Source: CAADGY01 sp900696665
GTDB taxonomy: Bacteria > Acidobacteriota > Terriglobia > Bryobacterales > Bryobacteraceae
Direction of reading: 5' to 3'
Length of the DNA: 64,000 bases
NCBI GenBank assembly: GCA_035063885.1
Contig: JAPSFM010000001.1
Coordinates: forward strand, 62,001-126,000
Made by a program: the position numbers and the translations under genes. The notes beneath the pieces are model-generated. The model worked only from the letters and a program-made list of their open reading frames with translations. It had not been told where the DNA came from and made no database searches. This document shows, in pieces, positions 28,301 through 36,724 of this stretch; within the stretch, counting starts at the first letter, position 1, and each line of letters opens with the position of its first letter.

Positions 28301-28850
28301 CTCCATTAGCGGCCTGCATGTAAAACGGATTCCGGTAGGCCACCGTCGAATAGCGGTTCACCACGGCTGGGTCGAGCAACACCAGCGTGAACGGATTGCG
28401 TGCAAGGATCGGGAGATCCTGAAGCATTTTTCCAGTAACCGTCTGTGACATGGTTGAGGTATTGAATTCCAGCGCCACTACGGACTCGGAGACGTTGACA
28501 GTTTGAGTGATGCCGCCGACGCTGAGCGTACCGTTTACGGTGACGTCTCCGCGGGTAAGAACGGTAATGTTCTCCTGCGAAAACGGGCTGAAACCGGCCA
28601 TTTCCATGCGAATGGTGTAAGTGCCCGGCGCCACATAGTCGAACAGAAAACGTCCACTGCTATCGGTAAGGCGCGAGAGTTCAACGCCCGTGTTCTGGTT
28701 TGTCAAGGTTACTTTGGCGCCGGTAACCGCCGCCTGGGTTTGATCCAAGACGTTACCCTGCACACGCGCACGGTAGTCCTGTGCTAAACAGAGACCTGTA
28801 CATGCTGTGAGCACAAGGCAGGAACGCCAGAAAGAGATCAGCTTTCTCAT
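25386..28850 (-). CDS. Oar-like TonB-dependent receptor with carboxypeptidase-regulatory domain
   Basis: 1154 residues from ATG 28850, with GGGGAG 5 bases upstream; an upstream in-frame start at 28898 has no ribosome site. Signal peptide (LVLTACTGLCLAQ), regulatory beta-sandwich (RARVQGNVLDQTQAAVTGAKV to PGTYTIRMEMAGFSPFSQENI), plug (MLQDLPILARNPFTLVLLDP, DILLDGVPIGV, EVSIQQNSVDAEFGFSAGGNMSVSMKSGTNEYHGTGYYF) and a very large barrel ending GREVQYTVRVHF. Stand-alone gene with its own strong promoter (28941-28969) and an approximately 85-base leader. Ligand unknown. Confidence 0.93.
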   Translation of the reverse strand: MRKLISFWRSCLVLTACTGLCLAQDYRARVQGNVLDQTQAAVTGAKVTLTNQNTGVELSRLTDSSGRFLFDYVAPGTYTIRMEMAGFSPFSQENITVLTRGDVTVNGTLSVGGITQTVNVSESVVALEFNTSTMSQTVTGKMLQDLPILARNPFTLVLLDPAVVNRYSTVAYRNPFYMQAANGVDVGGATGGRNDILLDGVPIGVDSRGSYSPSMDSVQEVSIQQNSVDAEFGFSAGGNMSVSMKSGTNEYHGTGYYFGRNPALNALANRYTRSENLVRQHIGGGTIGGPIFKNKLFTFFSYERWSKTEPREGTRTLPTDLERTGDFSRSLNAVGGLRTIYDPWSTQFDAATSTATRTPFPNNVIPNSRIDPSAAIVMGDLWKPNGPGDDITGTNNFKITYPWWTKYYNLSNRTDWNVNDKFRMYARYSIFRTRLDNNNYGNSPATPSDNGGLMDSLNAAADGVYTMNPSTVLNVRFGATYLEDDYDSDWAKVGEAGLQKVWPNTPWYTSYIQGVPAIYYPAISVAGKGGFGKGSTWFYRPRKYSASGTLAKDRGRHYMKFGLAYRHSYGTSVNPNLMNWIFSPNYTANTFISPNTLLSGDSWATFLLGAIDNSSNANFKTPQNIIRDQWGLFFQDDFKLNRNLTLNLGLRYEYETAPVEELDRMSRYLDLTNPIPEMQAAPPQMPGAATAIRTAAPIYNGAWVFTDENNRALYRAPKTIFLPRVGIAYRLNDKSALRIGYARYAIPMVNAIGSSWYVPVDGYNATSNPLPSVEGIPNARFSNPFPAESNPLIPSAGKSWGRYTNLGQGAVWFQQDMKAGMNDRLNVTLQRELPTGIRADITYFYAYTHHHQAPNIWGGTGTVDNTINMYDPALNYQYKGEVDRRVNNPFYGYMTPDTFPGSLRNQRTVTVRSLLSPYPQYGSLREAFWDVYSNRYHALQLKAERSFAAGYSFMVGYNYNREATTEFFNDDDRYAQRLTWIGSNNPRHRISSAGTLEFPFGKGRRFGSNLHPVLNAIFGGWSTSHIVMWNSGPFLRWGQLNVTGDPIIDNPSPDKWFNTSAFAVATPYTPRTNPWQYPGLTGPGYWSWDGTLVKYFQLTERFRLEFRAEAYNAPNSFMLNQPNLSVTDARFGKSIGPAAGNFGREVQYTVRVHF

Positions 28851-28940
28851 AGTAACTCCCCTTAAGTGTTTCGTGTTCCTCCCCATAATGGCGGTCACCC
28901 CCCAATCCCCAACACCAGCATGGTTCAGTCGATGTGAGAA

Positions 28941-28969
28941 ATTATAGAGGCGTCTTGAGGGACAGTCAA
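28941..28969 (-). promoter_or_regulatory. Strong sigma-70 promoter of the large TonB receptor
   Basis: On the minus strand, TTGACT (28969-28964), a 17-base spacer and a perfect TATAAT (28946-28941). The start codon is about 90 bases downstream. This is the best promoter match I found in the window. Confidence 0.75.
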
Positions 28970-29055
28970 GAATTTGGTGTTTTTGGATCTTTTCTGACAG
29001 ATTGGTGCCTCCGAGGCAGCTATCCCGTGACCCGTTCTACCTTAGTAGGAACGAC

Positions 29056-30126
29056 ATGACGCTATGGCAATTTGCGGGCGTGATTCTGGCTTTGCTGCTG
29101 GTGCAGGCCGCAGGATGGCCGTCATCTTCCACGGCCTCGGAGGTTTCCGAAATACAAGCGCTTCTTCAGGAGCCAGGTTATTTCATCGAAAAGGCCGGCG
29201 GAAAATGGACAGTGAGAAAACCCGGCATTCGAGTCTTTGACCCAGAGGGTGGCAAACCACCGGAAGTCTGGACGGTTTTCGCGGACACCCGGCAGAACAT
29301 GGCGGAGTGGCGTAAGGAAGCGTTGCCAAAACTGCGGCTGAGTCGGGCGCTGGTTCGGTTTGATCCTGTAACGCGACGGCGGACCTTGGTAGAGGATTGG
29401 GCGCGGGAACGTGATGCCCGGGCAACTGAAGCCGACGTTCGCGCACTTCTCGACCGATTCGCCCCGCCGGATGTGCCGGTGCTACTTTCGTCAACCCCGC
29501 TCTACCTGGCGCGCCTGAATGGCGCGTCCGGGCATACGGCGGAAGAGTGGAACGATCAACACCGGTTTGTAATGTATATCGATCCTTTCCGGGCCACTGG
29601 CCGGTTGCATGCCGCCTCCACGCTGGTGCACGAGTTGTCGCATGTCGCAAGCTACCGGAAGCGCGGATTTCACGCGAACCGTGCCGCCGCAGTCCTGACC
29701 AGAAGCGACTTCATTCTGCTTGGCGTCTCCGATGAGTTTGCCGCGTACGAGGCGGAAGCCGCCTTCATCGAATCGTTTGTAAACAGCGTTCAGAGCGTCG
29801 AGGAGCGTGGGACCATCGCCCGGTTGATGATGTTGCCGGAATTGAGGTGGCCAGCCGGACTCGTAGAATTATTGGGTTTCGGGCGCTCTCCGGAATGGGG
29901 TGCGCGCCGGCGGGAAGCACGTAGGCACGTCGTATTGGATCTTGACCGTCAAGCCGCGCGGTATTGGAATGCGTATCGTAAGCGCGAACTGAGCGTATCC
30001 GTCGAAGCGGTGATTCGCGATTGGTACCTGCATTCGTCCGAATGGAAAGAGATAGCCGGCAAGCGGGCCGAATGGCTGTCTGCCGGCGCCTGCGTCGGCG
30101 AGGCGGCGCCGTCCGGAAGCCGATAG
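29056..30126 (+). CDS. Exported HELSH metallopeptidase-like protein
   Basis: 356 residues from ATG 29056; AGGA lies 5 bases upstream, while the longer frame from 29002 has no signal. An N-terminal hydrophobic stretch (LWQFAGVILALLLVQAAG) exports or anchors it. LVHELSHVASY places a zincin HExxH motif at residues 192-196, with candidate third ligands Glu227 or Glu232 in SDEFAAYE. No family could be named. It is monocistronic, divergent from the TonB receptor and convergent with the MIP18-fusion gene across a hairpin. The active site looks intact; the substrate is unknown. Confidence 0.75.
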   Translation: MTLWQFAGVILALLLVQAAGWPSSSTASEVSEIQALLQEPGYFIEKAGGKWTVRKPGIRVFDPEGGKPPEVWTVFADTRQNMAEWRKEALPKLRLSRALVRFDPVTRRRTLVEDWARERDARATEADVRALLDRFAPPDVPVLLSSTPLYLARLNGASGHTAEEWNDQHRFVMYIDPFRATGRLHAASTLVHELSHVASYRKRGFHANRAAAVLTRSDFILLGVSDEFAAYEAEAAFIESFVNSVQSVEERGTIARLMMLPELRWPAGLVELLGFGRSPEWGARRREARRHVVLDLDRQAARYWNAYRKRELSVSVEAVIRDWYLHSSEWKEIAGKRAEWLSAGACVGEAAPSGSR

Positions 30127-30131
30127 TCCAC

Positions 30132-30155
30132 GCCGGGGAGGCTTAGACCTCCGGC
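30132..30155. terminator. Shared hairpin at convergent gene ends
   Basis: GCCGGGGAGG (30132-30141) pairs with CCTCCGGC (30148-30155), with a 2-base bulge and a 6-base loop. The loop holds the stop codon of the minus-strand gene, and the hairpin begins 6 bases after the plus-strand stop, so it may end both transcripts. Confidence 0.4.
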
Positions 30156-31924
30156 AGGCCCAGTTTGCGGCGGCCTTCGGGCGTCACGCGATTCGCGTCC
30201 CAATGAGGTTCCCACGTCTGCTCGACAACCACCTTGCGCACTCCTGGAACTTTGAGCAGCATCTGTTCAACGGGCGTCGAGTTTCCGCCCGAGCCGTATG
30301 AGAAATAGCCGATGCGAGGGCGCCCGCGGTGCGGCATAGCCATTAACACGAAAACCACATCTCCGCGAACACGCAAATCATAAACCAGCCCCAGATCCAC
30401 GACGCTGGGCCGCGACGTATACAGTTGCTGGTCCTGGCACTCTGCCAGGGCACCCCACAGCAACTTCTTTGAGATGGAGTTGTCTCCGGCTTCACCGGGA
30501 CGTGCGAGACGTCCGGCAGGTGCACCCGCCGGCGTACCCGATGGTAAAGCAGCGGAGGAAGGAAGCAGAGGATTCAGGAGTTGGTGACGGAATCGCTCAA
30601 CCATTTCCGCACCTTGCGCGGCAGGATACGGCAGCGTCAGATAAGCGTTTTTCTGGCGCAAAACGGCGCCGGCGGGAAGCGTCGCGTTGTGATACAGCGC
30701 GCGGCTCCAGACATGTCCGTGCCACTTGTAATAAAACAACGGTGCACCAGTATGCTTTAGGCCGCCCACGTTTTCCGCCGTATGCTCCAGGAACACTCCG
30801 ATGAACGCGTCACGGGTATCGCGATTGAAAAAGCCGACCGACCAGAGATTCTCCGCGGACCCTTTGTCCACCGGGCCCGTCTTCAGCTTGCCGTCCGCGC
30901 CCATCCATAGGATGTCAGTGAACGACATACCGGAGAAGACCCACTCATCATCCCGCAGGTATCCGATCTCCATCTCTTTGAGCACCTGCATGTAACCAGT
31001 CTTGATGAACCACGGTGTGCCCGCGTAAAAGCGGTATTCGACGAACGTGTTCATACGGGCGGGGGTGAAAAGAGGATGCACGGTGGAATATGGAAACCCC
31101 CAGCGGCGAACGGTGAGGGAGAGCGGACCGCGCAGGACCTCGTAATCGGGACAGGAGGGCCAGTTCGTAATCCGCAGTTTCTGAAAATTGCCGGATGTCA
31201 CGTAATCGTGAGCCCAGTCGATTCCCGGCGGCTCTCCGTGCCCCTCGCCGCCCGCGAATAATTCCAGGCCATGCTCGCGCTTGTAGACGAGCCGCTCCAG
31301 TTGTCCCATCTGTTTCGACAACATGGCACGGTAATATTCATTCTCCAAGTCAAGACCAAAGCCCTCGCCGGTCACGCGCAGATCAGTGGGATAGTCCGGA
31401 AGTTCGGCGTCCGGGTTGCCGTGCAACACGAGCCAGTGTGTCCGGCTGTGCGCCGGTGAATCGGCAAAAAAAGTAATGCGGCAGTGAATTTGAGAGCCGC
31501 GCCGCACTTCCTCGGTCACCTGCGAGGGGACTTCCCGGGGAATACCTCCGTCGACGCACGCTACCCGGACTTCGCGCCGGGCCGAAGCGACCTGGTCCGC
31601 CGGAAAGGCGGCGATCAGTTCGACAGGTTCACGGGAGCGGGGCACAGCTACGGTTTCGTCGAGCGCCAGAACCCTGTAATGCGACCAGCCCCGTGCCCAT
31701 TCTCGCCAGGATGCGGGGAGTTCGGCGGTGGAAGAAGAGCCGGCCGCTTCTAATACCGGTTCTCCGAGTGACGCCTGCTGCTGCTGTTCGAGCGTTACCG
31801 ACTGCCGTATGGAATCGGCGACAGCGCGCACCAACCGGTAGTCGCTTTTGCGGTAGGCGGCTTCGAGCAGGCGCAATTTCTCTTCAAATGTATCTGTTCG
31901 TTCCCAGTAGGTAGTTTCACGCAT
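30143..31924 (-). CDS. Beta-sandwich carbohydrate-type protein fused to a MIP18/DUF59 domain
   Basis: 593 residues with no signal peptide. Residues 200-430 (GFGLDLENEYYRAMLSKQMGQLERLVYKREHGLELFA, PYSTVHPLFTPARMNTFVEYRFYAGTPWFIKTGYM) look like a mutarotase/lyase-type beta-sandwich; no family could be named. The last 110 residues resemble the MIP18/PaaD-like family: SVVDLGLVYDLRV, VPGVRKVVVEQTWEPHWDANRVTPEGRRKLGL. The usual cysteine of that family is replaced (AMPHRGRPRIGY) and the upstream DPE region is altered, so Fe-S delivery is doubtful. Stand-alone gene. Function unknown; see findings. Confidence 0.7.
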   Translation of the reverse strand: MRETTYWERTDTFEEKLRLLEAAYRKSDYRLVRAVADSIRQSVTLEQQQQASLGEPVLEAAGSSSTAELPASWREWARGWSHYRVLALDETVAVPRSREPVELIAAFPADQVASARREVRVACVDGGIPREVPSQVTEEVRRGSQIHCRITFFADSPAHSRTHWLVLHGNPDAELPDYPTDLRVTGEGFGLDLENEYYRAMLSKQMGQLERLVYKREHGLELFAGGEGHGEPPGIDWAHDYVTSGNFQKLRITNWPSCPDYEVLRGPLSLTVRRWGFPYSTVHPLFTPARMNTFVEYRFYAGTPWFIKTGYMQVLKEMEIGYLRDDEWVFSGMSFTDILWMGADGKLKTGPVDKGSAENLWSVGFFNRDTRDAFIGVFLEHTAENVGGLKHTGAPLFYYKWHGHVWSRALYHNATLPAGAVLRQKNAYLTLPYPAAQGAEMVERFRHQLLNPLLPSSAALPSGTPAGAPAGRLARPGEAGDNSISKKLLWGALAECQDQQLYTSRPSVVDLGLVYDLRVRGDVVFVLMAMPHRGRPRIGYFSYGSGGNSTPVEQMLLKVPGVRKVVVEQTWEPHWDANRVTPEGRRKLGLPEV

Positions 31925-31982
31925 GGCTGAAAGTGCTTAGTTATCTTATTACGGATGAATCCGGGTTGCGCGCCTTGGGTAT

Positions 31983-32450
31983 CCGATGTTCTAGCAGGGG
32001 CAAGTCCTGTCCGGGTAAGCGCCGAAGCGCCGAAAGGGTGACCGCAGTAGCCGCGTCATCAGCCGAAACATGTTTGAGAGGGCCGAGCCGGTCATTTCAC
32101 GGTGAAGATGTGAAGCAGATCATTGGCAAGCTAAATCCCGTGATCCGGGGCTGCGGTAACTGCTTCCGGACGGGACTTGCACAAGTGGGTTTCACCGATG
32201 GACGACTTTGTACCGAAGGCGGCTGTGCTGGCTGCACCGGCGGGGCGGACAACGGGTGGCGCGGTCGATCAAGTGGACGCCTGACCATTACTATCGTATG
32301 GGTCTGCATCAACTGCGTGGAACCGTGTGTACGCTGTGCAAGCCGCGCCAGTAAGATCATTAGTAAGCTGTTCGCGGGAAAACCGCATACACAGTCTGAA
32401 AGGGGGTTATATGGAAACGGGTCGACCGCAAGGTTGATACCGCGCCATAA
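31983..32450 (+). mobile_element. Decayed group II intron (maturase C-terminus and domain V-like hairpin)
   Basis: Between the MIP18-fusion and LamG genes, one frame reads VKQIIGKLNPVIRGCGNCFRTG (32110-32175), the maturase domain X signature LNP..RGWGN.FR. The next part continues in a different frame as WTPDHYYRMGLHQLRGTV, ending at 32327. The following bases 32366-32397 fold as a domain-V-like hairpin (AGC start, GCGG-GAAAA-CCGC tip), followed by the AGGGGG..GGAAACGGG tail. The reverse transcriptase palm is missing and the remaining frame has shifts and stops, so it cannot be mobile. The first about 100 bases may be intron domain I, not proven. Confidence 0.75.
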
Positions 32451-32457
32451 TTTACCA

Positions 32458-33267
32458 ATGCGCTGGTTCATTCCTGCTACGCTGGCAACGATGGCTTTCG
32501 CCGCAGACCTCAAACAGGATTTGACTTTGCACGCAACCTTCAACAGCTCGACGGATGCCATTTTCGCAGGTGGGGACAAGCGGCTCTATACCGCACCTTC
32601 TTACAAAGAACAGGCATCGGCTCAACCCGGCATTCCCGAAGATGTTGTGCTCGCGCGAGGGCAGGGACACTCGGGAGATGCGCTGCACTTCCTGAAGAAG
32701 AACACGCGAGCCGTGTTTTACAAGGCCGAGCGCAACATCCATTTCGATCCTTCGAGTTGGTCCGGGACGATCTCTTTCTGGTTGAGCCTCGATCCTGAAA
32801 CAGACCTGGAGCCGGGCTTCTGCGATCCGATCCAGGTGACGGACAAAGCATACAACGACTCCGCCATCTGGGTGGACTTCACAAGAGACGAGAAACCGAG
32901 GCATTTTCGTCTGGGTGTCTTCGGGAACCTGAAGGACTGGAACCCGGGCAACACCCCGGCCGACAAAAATCCGGCATTCCATAAACGCTTGATCGTCGTC
33001 GAGCAGCCGCCGTTCGCCCGCGGAAAATGGACGCATGTAGCCATTGCATTCAGCGGGCTCGGCGGAGGAAACGGTTCCGCGCGGCTGTATCTCGACGGTG
33101 AGCGGCGGGGCAGCACGCCGGCTATTAAAGAGTCCTTCCAGTGGAACTTATCGAACGGTGCCATCCGTCTGGGCGTCAACTACGTGGGCCTGATGGACGA
33201 CGTTGCCATTTTCCGCCGGGCGTTAAGCGATGACGAGATCGCACTGCTCGCCAAGGGAACGTTCTGA
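32458..33267 (+). CDS. Secreted LamG-like (concanavalin-fold) protein
   Basis: 269 residues: signal peptide (MRWFIPATLATMAFA) then one LamG-like jelly roll: LTLHATFNSSTDAIFAGG, GDALHFLKKN, SWSGTISFWLSLDPE, KWTHVAIAFSGLGGGNGSARLYLDGE and VNYVGLMDDVAIFRRALSDDEI. Probably a carbohydrate-binding or adhesion module in the periplasm or at the surface. An open frame extends upstream through the intron remnant, but that part is not this protein; ATG 32458 is chosen because the signal peptide starts there, although no Shine-Dalgarno is visible. The intron remnant ends 8 bases upstream and may have replaced the native promoter. Confidence 0.82.
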   Translation: MRWFIPATLATMAFAADLKQDLTLHATFNSSTDAIFAGGDKRLYTAPSYKEQASAQPGIPEDVVLARGQGHSGDALHFLKKNTRAVFYKAERNIHFDPSSWSGTISFWLSLDPETDLEPGFCDPIQVTDKAYNDSAIWVDFTRDEKPRHFRLGVFGNLKDWNPGNTPADKNPAFHKRLIVVEQPPFARGKWTHVAIAFSGLGGGNGSARLYLDGERRGSTPAIKESFQWNLSNGAIRLGVNYVGLMDDVAIFRRALSDDEIALLAKGTF

Positions 33268-33286
33268 CCGCCCCGTAAGTGTGACG

Positions 33287-36200
33287 TTAGCGCCTGACCA
33301 CTTGCTCCGCCGTCAGCCCGCTGATCACGTCGCGTGCGCGTACTTTCCAGTTCCCAGCGGCGTCGTTTAGCGCAAACGAAATCTCAAACTTTCCACGTCC
33401 GTCCACCACGTCTACGTTCGACGAATAGTGCCGGACCAGGTTTCCGGCGGGGTCGAACACCTCCGCCCGGACCACGGAACGGTCCACGGGCGCACCCTTT
33501 TCATCTACTAATTGCAAGTTCAGCGCCGAATCGATGGAGAGCCTGGCAATCTGGGTGTCTCGCTCGATGAAGAGCGCCGGCGATTCCGCGGAGGCGCCCA
33601 CCTCGGCGGCTGCTTTGCAGCCTCTCAGCAGGTCATAGGTAACCTTGCGAGTACGTGGCGCTTTGACCCGAGCGGTTTCTTCAGGGAGCACACCTACCAG
33701 GCGCGACGAACCGAACTGGCGCACTGTAACCAGCGCACCCCTTGGCGCTTCGAATTGAGCTTTCAATTCAATCTTGCCCACCGCCCGGCGCACAAAGCCC
33801 TTTCGCTCCCCCTGCCACAACTGCGGTTTCCGCCAGTGGCCGCGCTCGTCCATGCGGCCGGTTTGTTCATCAATGTAGACGGTGCCGCCACGTTCGGCGA
33901 ACGCCTCAATGGCACGAGCTTCACGGTCTGAAAGTGCGATCGAGTAGGGCAGGATCAGTACCTTGAACTTATCGAGTTCGCCGTTCTCGATCTGCGGTGT
34001 TGCCAGAAACCGGAACTGTATACCGTCGCTCTCGAGTTGCCTTGCCCAGGCGCCGCGGCGCTTAAACAGGTCTGCATAAGCCTGGGAACTGCCCATCACA
34101 TTGCCCACCCCGGGTCTGATACGGCCGTCCGTAATCCAGGCGCCTCGAATACTCGCCATGGAAAAGTGAATCGCGACGCCATCCTCCAGCACGCGCGAGT
34201 TCATGAACACGCGGCCGATGCCGCGCTGAATTCGGCCGAACGCTTGCGAAAGCGCCCGTCCCTGCTCGCTGAACGACAAATCCGGATTCAGTATGGTGTA
34301 GTGCCAGAAAATGGACGCACCCGTGTGGCCGTAGAAGAGCCTGCGCCATTGTTGCTCGTGCGCGGCGGCTCCGGTGGAACCGTAACCGGTGAATCCGGTC
34401 AGCTTGATTCCCGGTCGGAAGAGGTGGTGCATCTCGTCCTGATTCCCGCCGGAATAAGGCTGCAGATAGTCCATGCGCTGATCGATCTCATACCAGTTGC
34501 AGCCATTGTGCGCGGTAGGTACCTGCGTGCCGGAAATGGAAGCCAGAGCTCCGGGGTCGACCTCGCGAACCATGTCCCGCGCTCTGCCAAGCACACGCAC
34601 GAAATCCTGTTCCATAAAAACACGGTGATCGGTCCACGGTGCAAAGTTGCCGTGCTTCTGCACCTCTTCGGTTGTCATGGGGACCACATCGCCCCATCGG
34701 GTGAAGGAGGTCTCCCAGGATGCATTCAGCGCGTCCAGAGACGAGTACTCCTTTTGAAGCCACAAACGAAACGCCGCCAGCGTTTCCGGCGACCAATCGA
34801 CATCGAATGGGTCTGTGTAGCTGGTTAGCGACGATTCGTCGGCCAGATAGTAAGCGAGTGGATGCAGCGGCGCCAGCGGCTTCAGGTTCTTTTCAAGATC
34901 GCGGCGCAGGTTTCTCTCGAAATCCGGCGATTGCAGCACGACATCGCGCGTTAGGTACTTCTTGTCTTTCGTCTCCGCATACGCGTTCTTGCGTGCGACG
35001 TACTTTTGGTTTCGATAGGCATAAACACCGAAGGTGTCGTGCAGCCCCGCGCTGGCAATTACTTTGAAGTTCCGGTCGGGACGTGCCAGCGTGGTAAGCC
35101 CGAATTGGCGGAACTGCTCGTCCAATGCGGGAATCCAGGGCTGGTAGGAACCGGGTCCGTACCACGGCATAATCACTTCGTAGTCGCTCCATTCGCGCGA
35201 GGATGCGGCGAACTGCACGGGAAGACGGGCGCTGCCTGTGCCCGCGGTCACTACAATAAATCCGGAGTGCGTGAGCGGCCGGCCTGCCTTGAGAGCCGTG
35301 CTATTCGCACCCTGCGAGCGGGCGATGACGCGGCCGAAGCCATCCGTCAGTTCGACGCGCGCCGGTTTTTCAGCGCTCCAAGTGACGTTTACCGTCTGGG
35401 CTTCTCGAATTACGCCGGCATCGCTTTGGAGCTGCTCAACCCTGTCGAGTGCACCCAGCTTAATGGCGGAAATCTCGAAATCCGACGCGGATTGCTGTTC
35501 GAGGAAGTATAGCCCGGGGATCGTGCCCAGCGATTTCGGCGGGCGGCCCGTGCCGGACCGTTTCACCACCCCATCGGCGGTTTTCAGCCGCCAGTGGGAA
35601 GGAACGAACCGAACCTGTGGCTCTCTTCCCGCTGTATAAATGAGTGCCCGCAAGAGCATCGCGTAGTAATACTCCCACTGGAGATCCGAAACGAAGCCTT
35701 TCGCGGACATGGGCATCCGCCAGCTCAGGCCGTGATTCTGGAACCCGAACGCTACAATCCGCCCCTTACCGAATGAGGTCGTGGCCGCGATAGGCCGGCC
35801 GGCCGCCGATTCGATCAGCACCGTAGCTCCCGGAGCCGGGCGGTAGGCGTATTCCTCCAGGTATTCGAATGGGAAGGTCTCAACCGGGATGCCCCTCGTA
35901 ATGTAGTGCTCCGCAACTCGCTTCCATTCGCCGGCCGGGGCGGACGGAGGCTCGACTTCGTTGTATGGTCTGGATGGAGGCGCGGGCGCGGCGGCGGGCG
36001 CGAGCGGCGATAACTCATTCTCCATGGGACGCAGCAGCACCAATCCGGCGCCTTCGCGAACGCGCTTCAGAAGCGCCTCGCGGGATTTGGGTGTGAGCGC
36101 CTCCCAGCCATGGTTCAGTTGCAACAGGACCGTATCGAAATGCTTTGCTGATGCCAGTTCCTGTTCCAGGTACGAATAGATCAGACTCAGGTCGCCTCTT

Positions 36201-36526
36201 TCGGCGCGGGCGCCGTAGTCCCGTCCAAAGCACATCGTCCATTTATTTCTGTCGAATGCAGAGTCGATGGTGACCGAAGTCACGTCCAGCGACAGTCTTT
36301 GCATCAGCTCCACCAGAGTACGTCCCTCGCTGACTGAAGGCACGGCGAGCAGCTTTATGGGTCCGCCAGGCAGCGGGTTGGCCCACTTTACGTGCGGGGT
36401 TTGAACGTTGAGCGTGTAAGGTTCCTCGAAGCGCTTTCCGCTTCCTTGCCGGCGGCCCATGCCGACGTCCTGCGCGGCTGCGGCAACCGCAAAACAGACG
36501 ATTAGCGGTGTGAACCATTCCCTCAT
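33287..36526 (-). CDS. Secreted GH42-like glycoside hydrolase
   Basis: 1079 residues from ATG 36526, with signal peptide MREWFTPLIVCFAVAAAAQ; the longer frame from 36619 would bury that signal. An N-terminal amidotransferase-fold domain (FDTVLLQLNHGWEALTPKSREALLKRVREGAGLVLL) is followed by a beta-sandwich. A TIM barrel then has the GH42-type ADESSLTSYTDPFDVDWSPETLAAFRLW and LNASWETSFTRWGDVVP and a beta-galactosidase trimerisation-like domain (VLILPYSIALSDREARAIEAFAERGGTVYIDE). Likely a beta-galactosidase-type enzyme on a large glycan; no catalytic pair was assigned. Divergent from the isomerase operon, so the 198-base gap at 36527-36724 should hold both promoters. Confidence 0.78.
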   Translation of the reverse strand: MREWFTPLIVCFAVAAAAQDVGMGRRQGSGKRFEEPYTLNVQTPHVKWANPLPGGPIKLLAVPSVSEGRTLVELMQRLSLDVTSVTIDSAFDRNKWTMCFGRDYGARAERGDLSLIYSYLEQELASAKHFDTVLLQLNHGWEALTPKSREALLKRVREGAGLVLLRPMENELSPLAPAAAPAPPSRPYNEVEPPSAPAGEWKRVAEHYITRGIPVETFPFEYLEEYAYRPAPGATVLIESAAGRPIAATTSFGKGRIVAFGFQNHGLSWRMPMSAKGFVSDLQWEYYYAMLLRALIYTAGREPQVRFVPSHWRLKTADGVVKRSGTGRPPKSLGTIPGLYFLEQQSASDFEISAIKLGALDRVEQLQSDAGVIREAQTVNVTWSAEKPARVELTDGFGRVIARSQGANSTALKAGRPLTHSGFIVVTAGTGSARLPVQFAASSREWSDYEVIMPWYGPGSYQPWIPALDEQFRQFGLTTLARPDRNFKVIASAGLHDTFGVYAYRNQKYVARKNAYAETKDKKYLTRDVVLQSPDFERNLRRDLEKNLKPLAPLHPLAYYLADESSLTSYTDPFDVDWSPETLAAFRLWLQKEYSSLDALNASWETSFTRWGDVVPMTTEEVQKHGNFAPWTDHRVFMEQDFVRVLGRARDMVREVDPGALASISGTQVPTAHNGCNWYEIDQRMDYLQPYSGGNQDEMHHLFRPGIKLTGFTGYGSTGAAAHEQQWRRLFYGHTGASIFWHYTILNPDLSFSEQGRALSQAFGRIQRGIGRVFMNSRVLEDGVAIHFSMASIRGAWITDGRIRPGVGNVMGSSQAYADLFKRRGAWARQLESDGIQFRFLATPQIENGELDKFKVLILPYSIALSDREARAIEAFAERGGTVYIDEQTGRMDERGHWRKPQLWQGERKGFVRRAVGKIELKAQFEAPRGALVTVRQFGSSRLVGVLPEETARVKAPRTRKVTYDLLRGCKAAAEVGASAESPALFIERDTQIARLSIDSALNLQLVDEKGAPVDRSVVRAEVFDPAGNLVRHYSSNVDVVDGRGKFEISFALNDAAGNWKVRARDVISGLTAEQVVRR

Positions 36527-36724
36527 GGATATGTAAAAAGGACCCTGATATCTATTTCCGAACAACAACGATTCTATCGCTTGAGCGCAGGGGGCCGGAA
36601 AAGAGGCGCCGCCGGCCATCCGTTTCGGCTTGTATATTCAACCCATTTGCGATATTCCAGTATTGATCGTGTGGGACTCGTGGCAGTTGATGCCGCGTAT
36701 CTTATACACCAGCGGAGGAATAGT

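Noticed and set aside
31933..33267. A single 444-residue protein from 31933
   Set aside because: The first 175 codons are decayed intron sequence; the real LamG protein starts with its own signal peptide at 32458.
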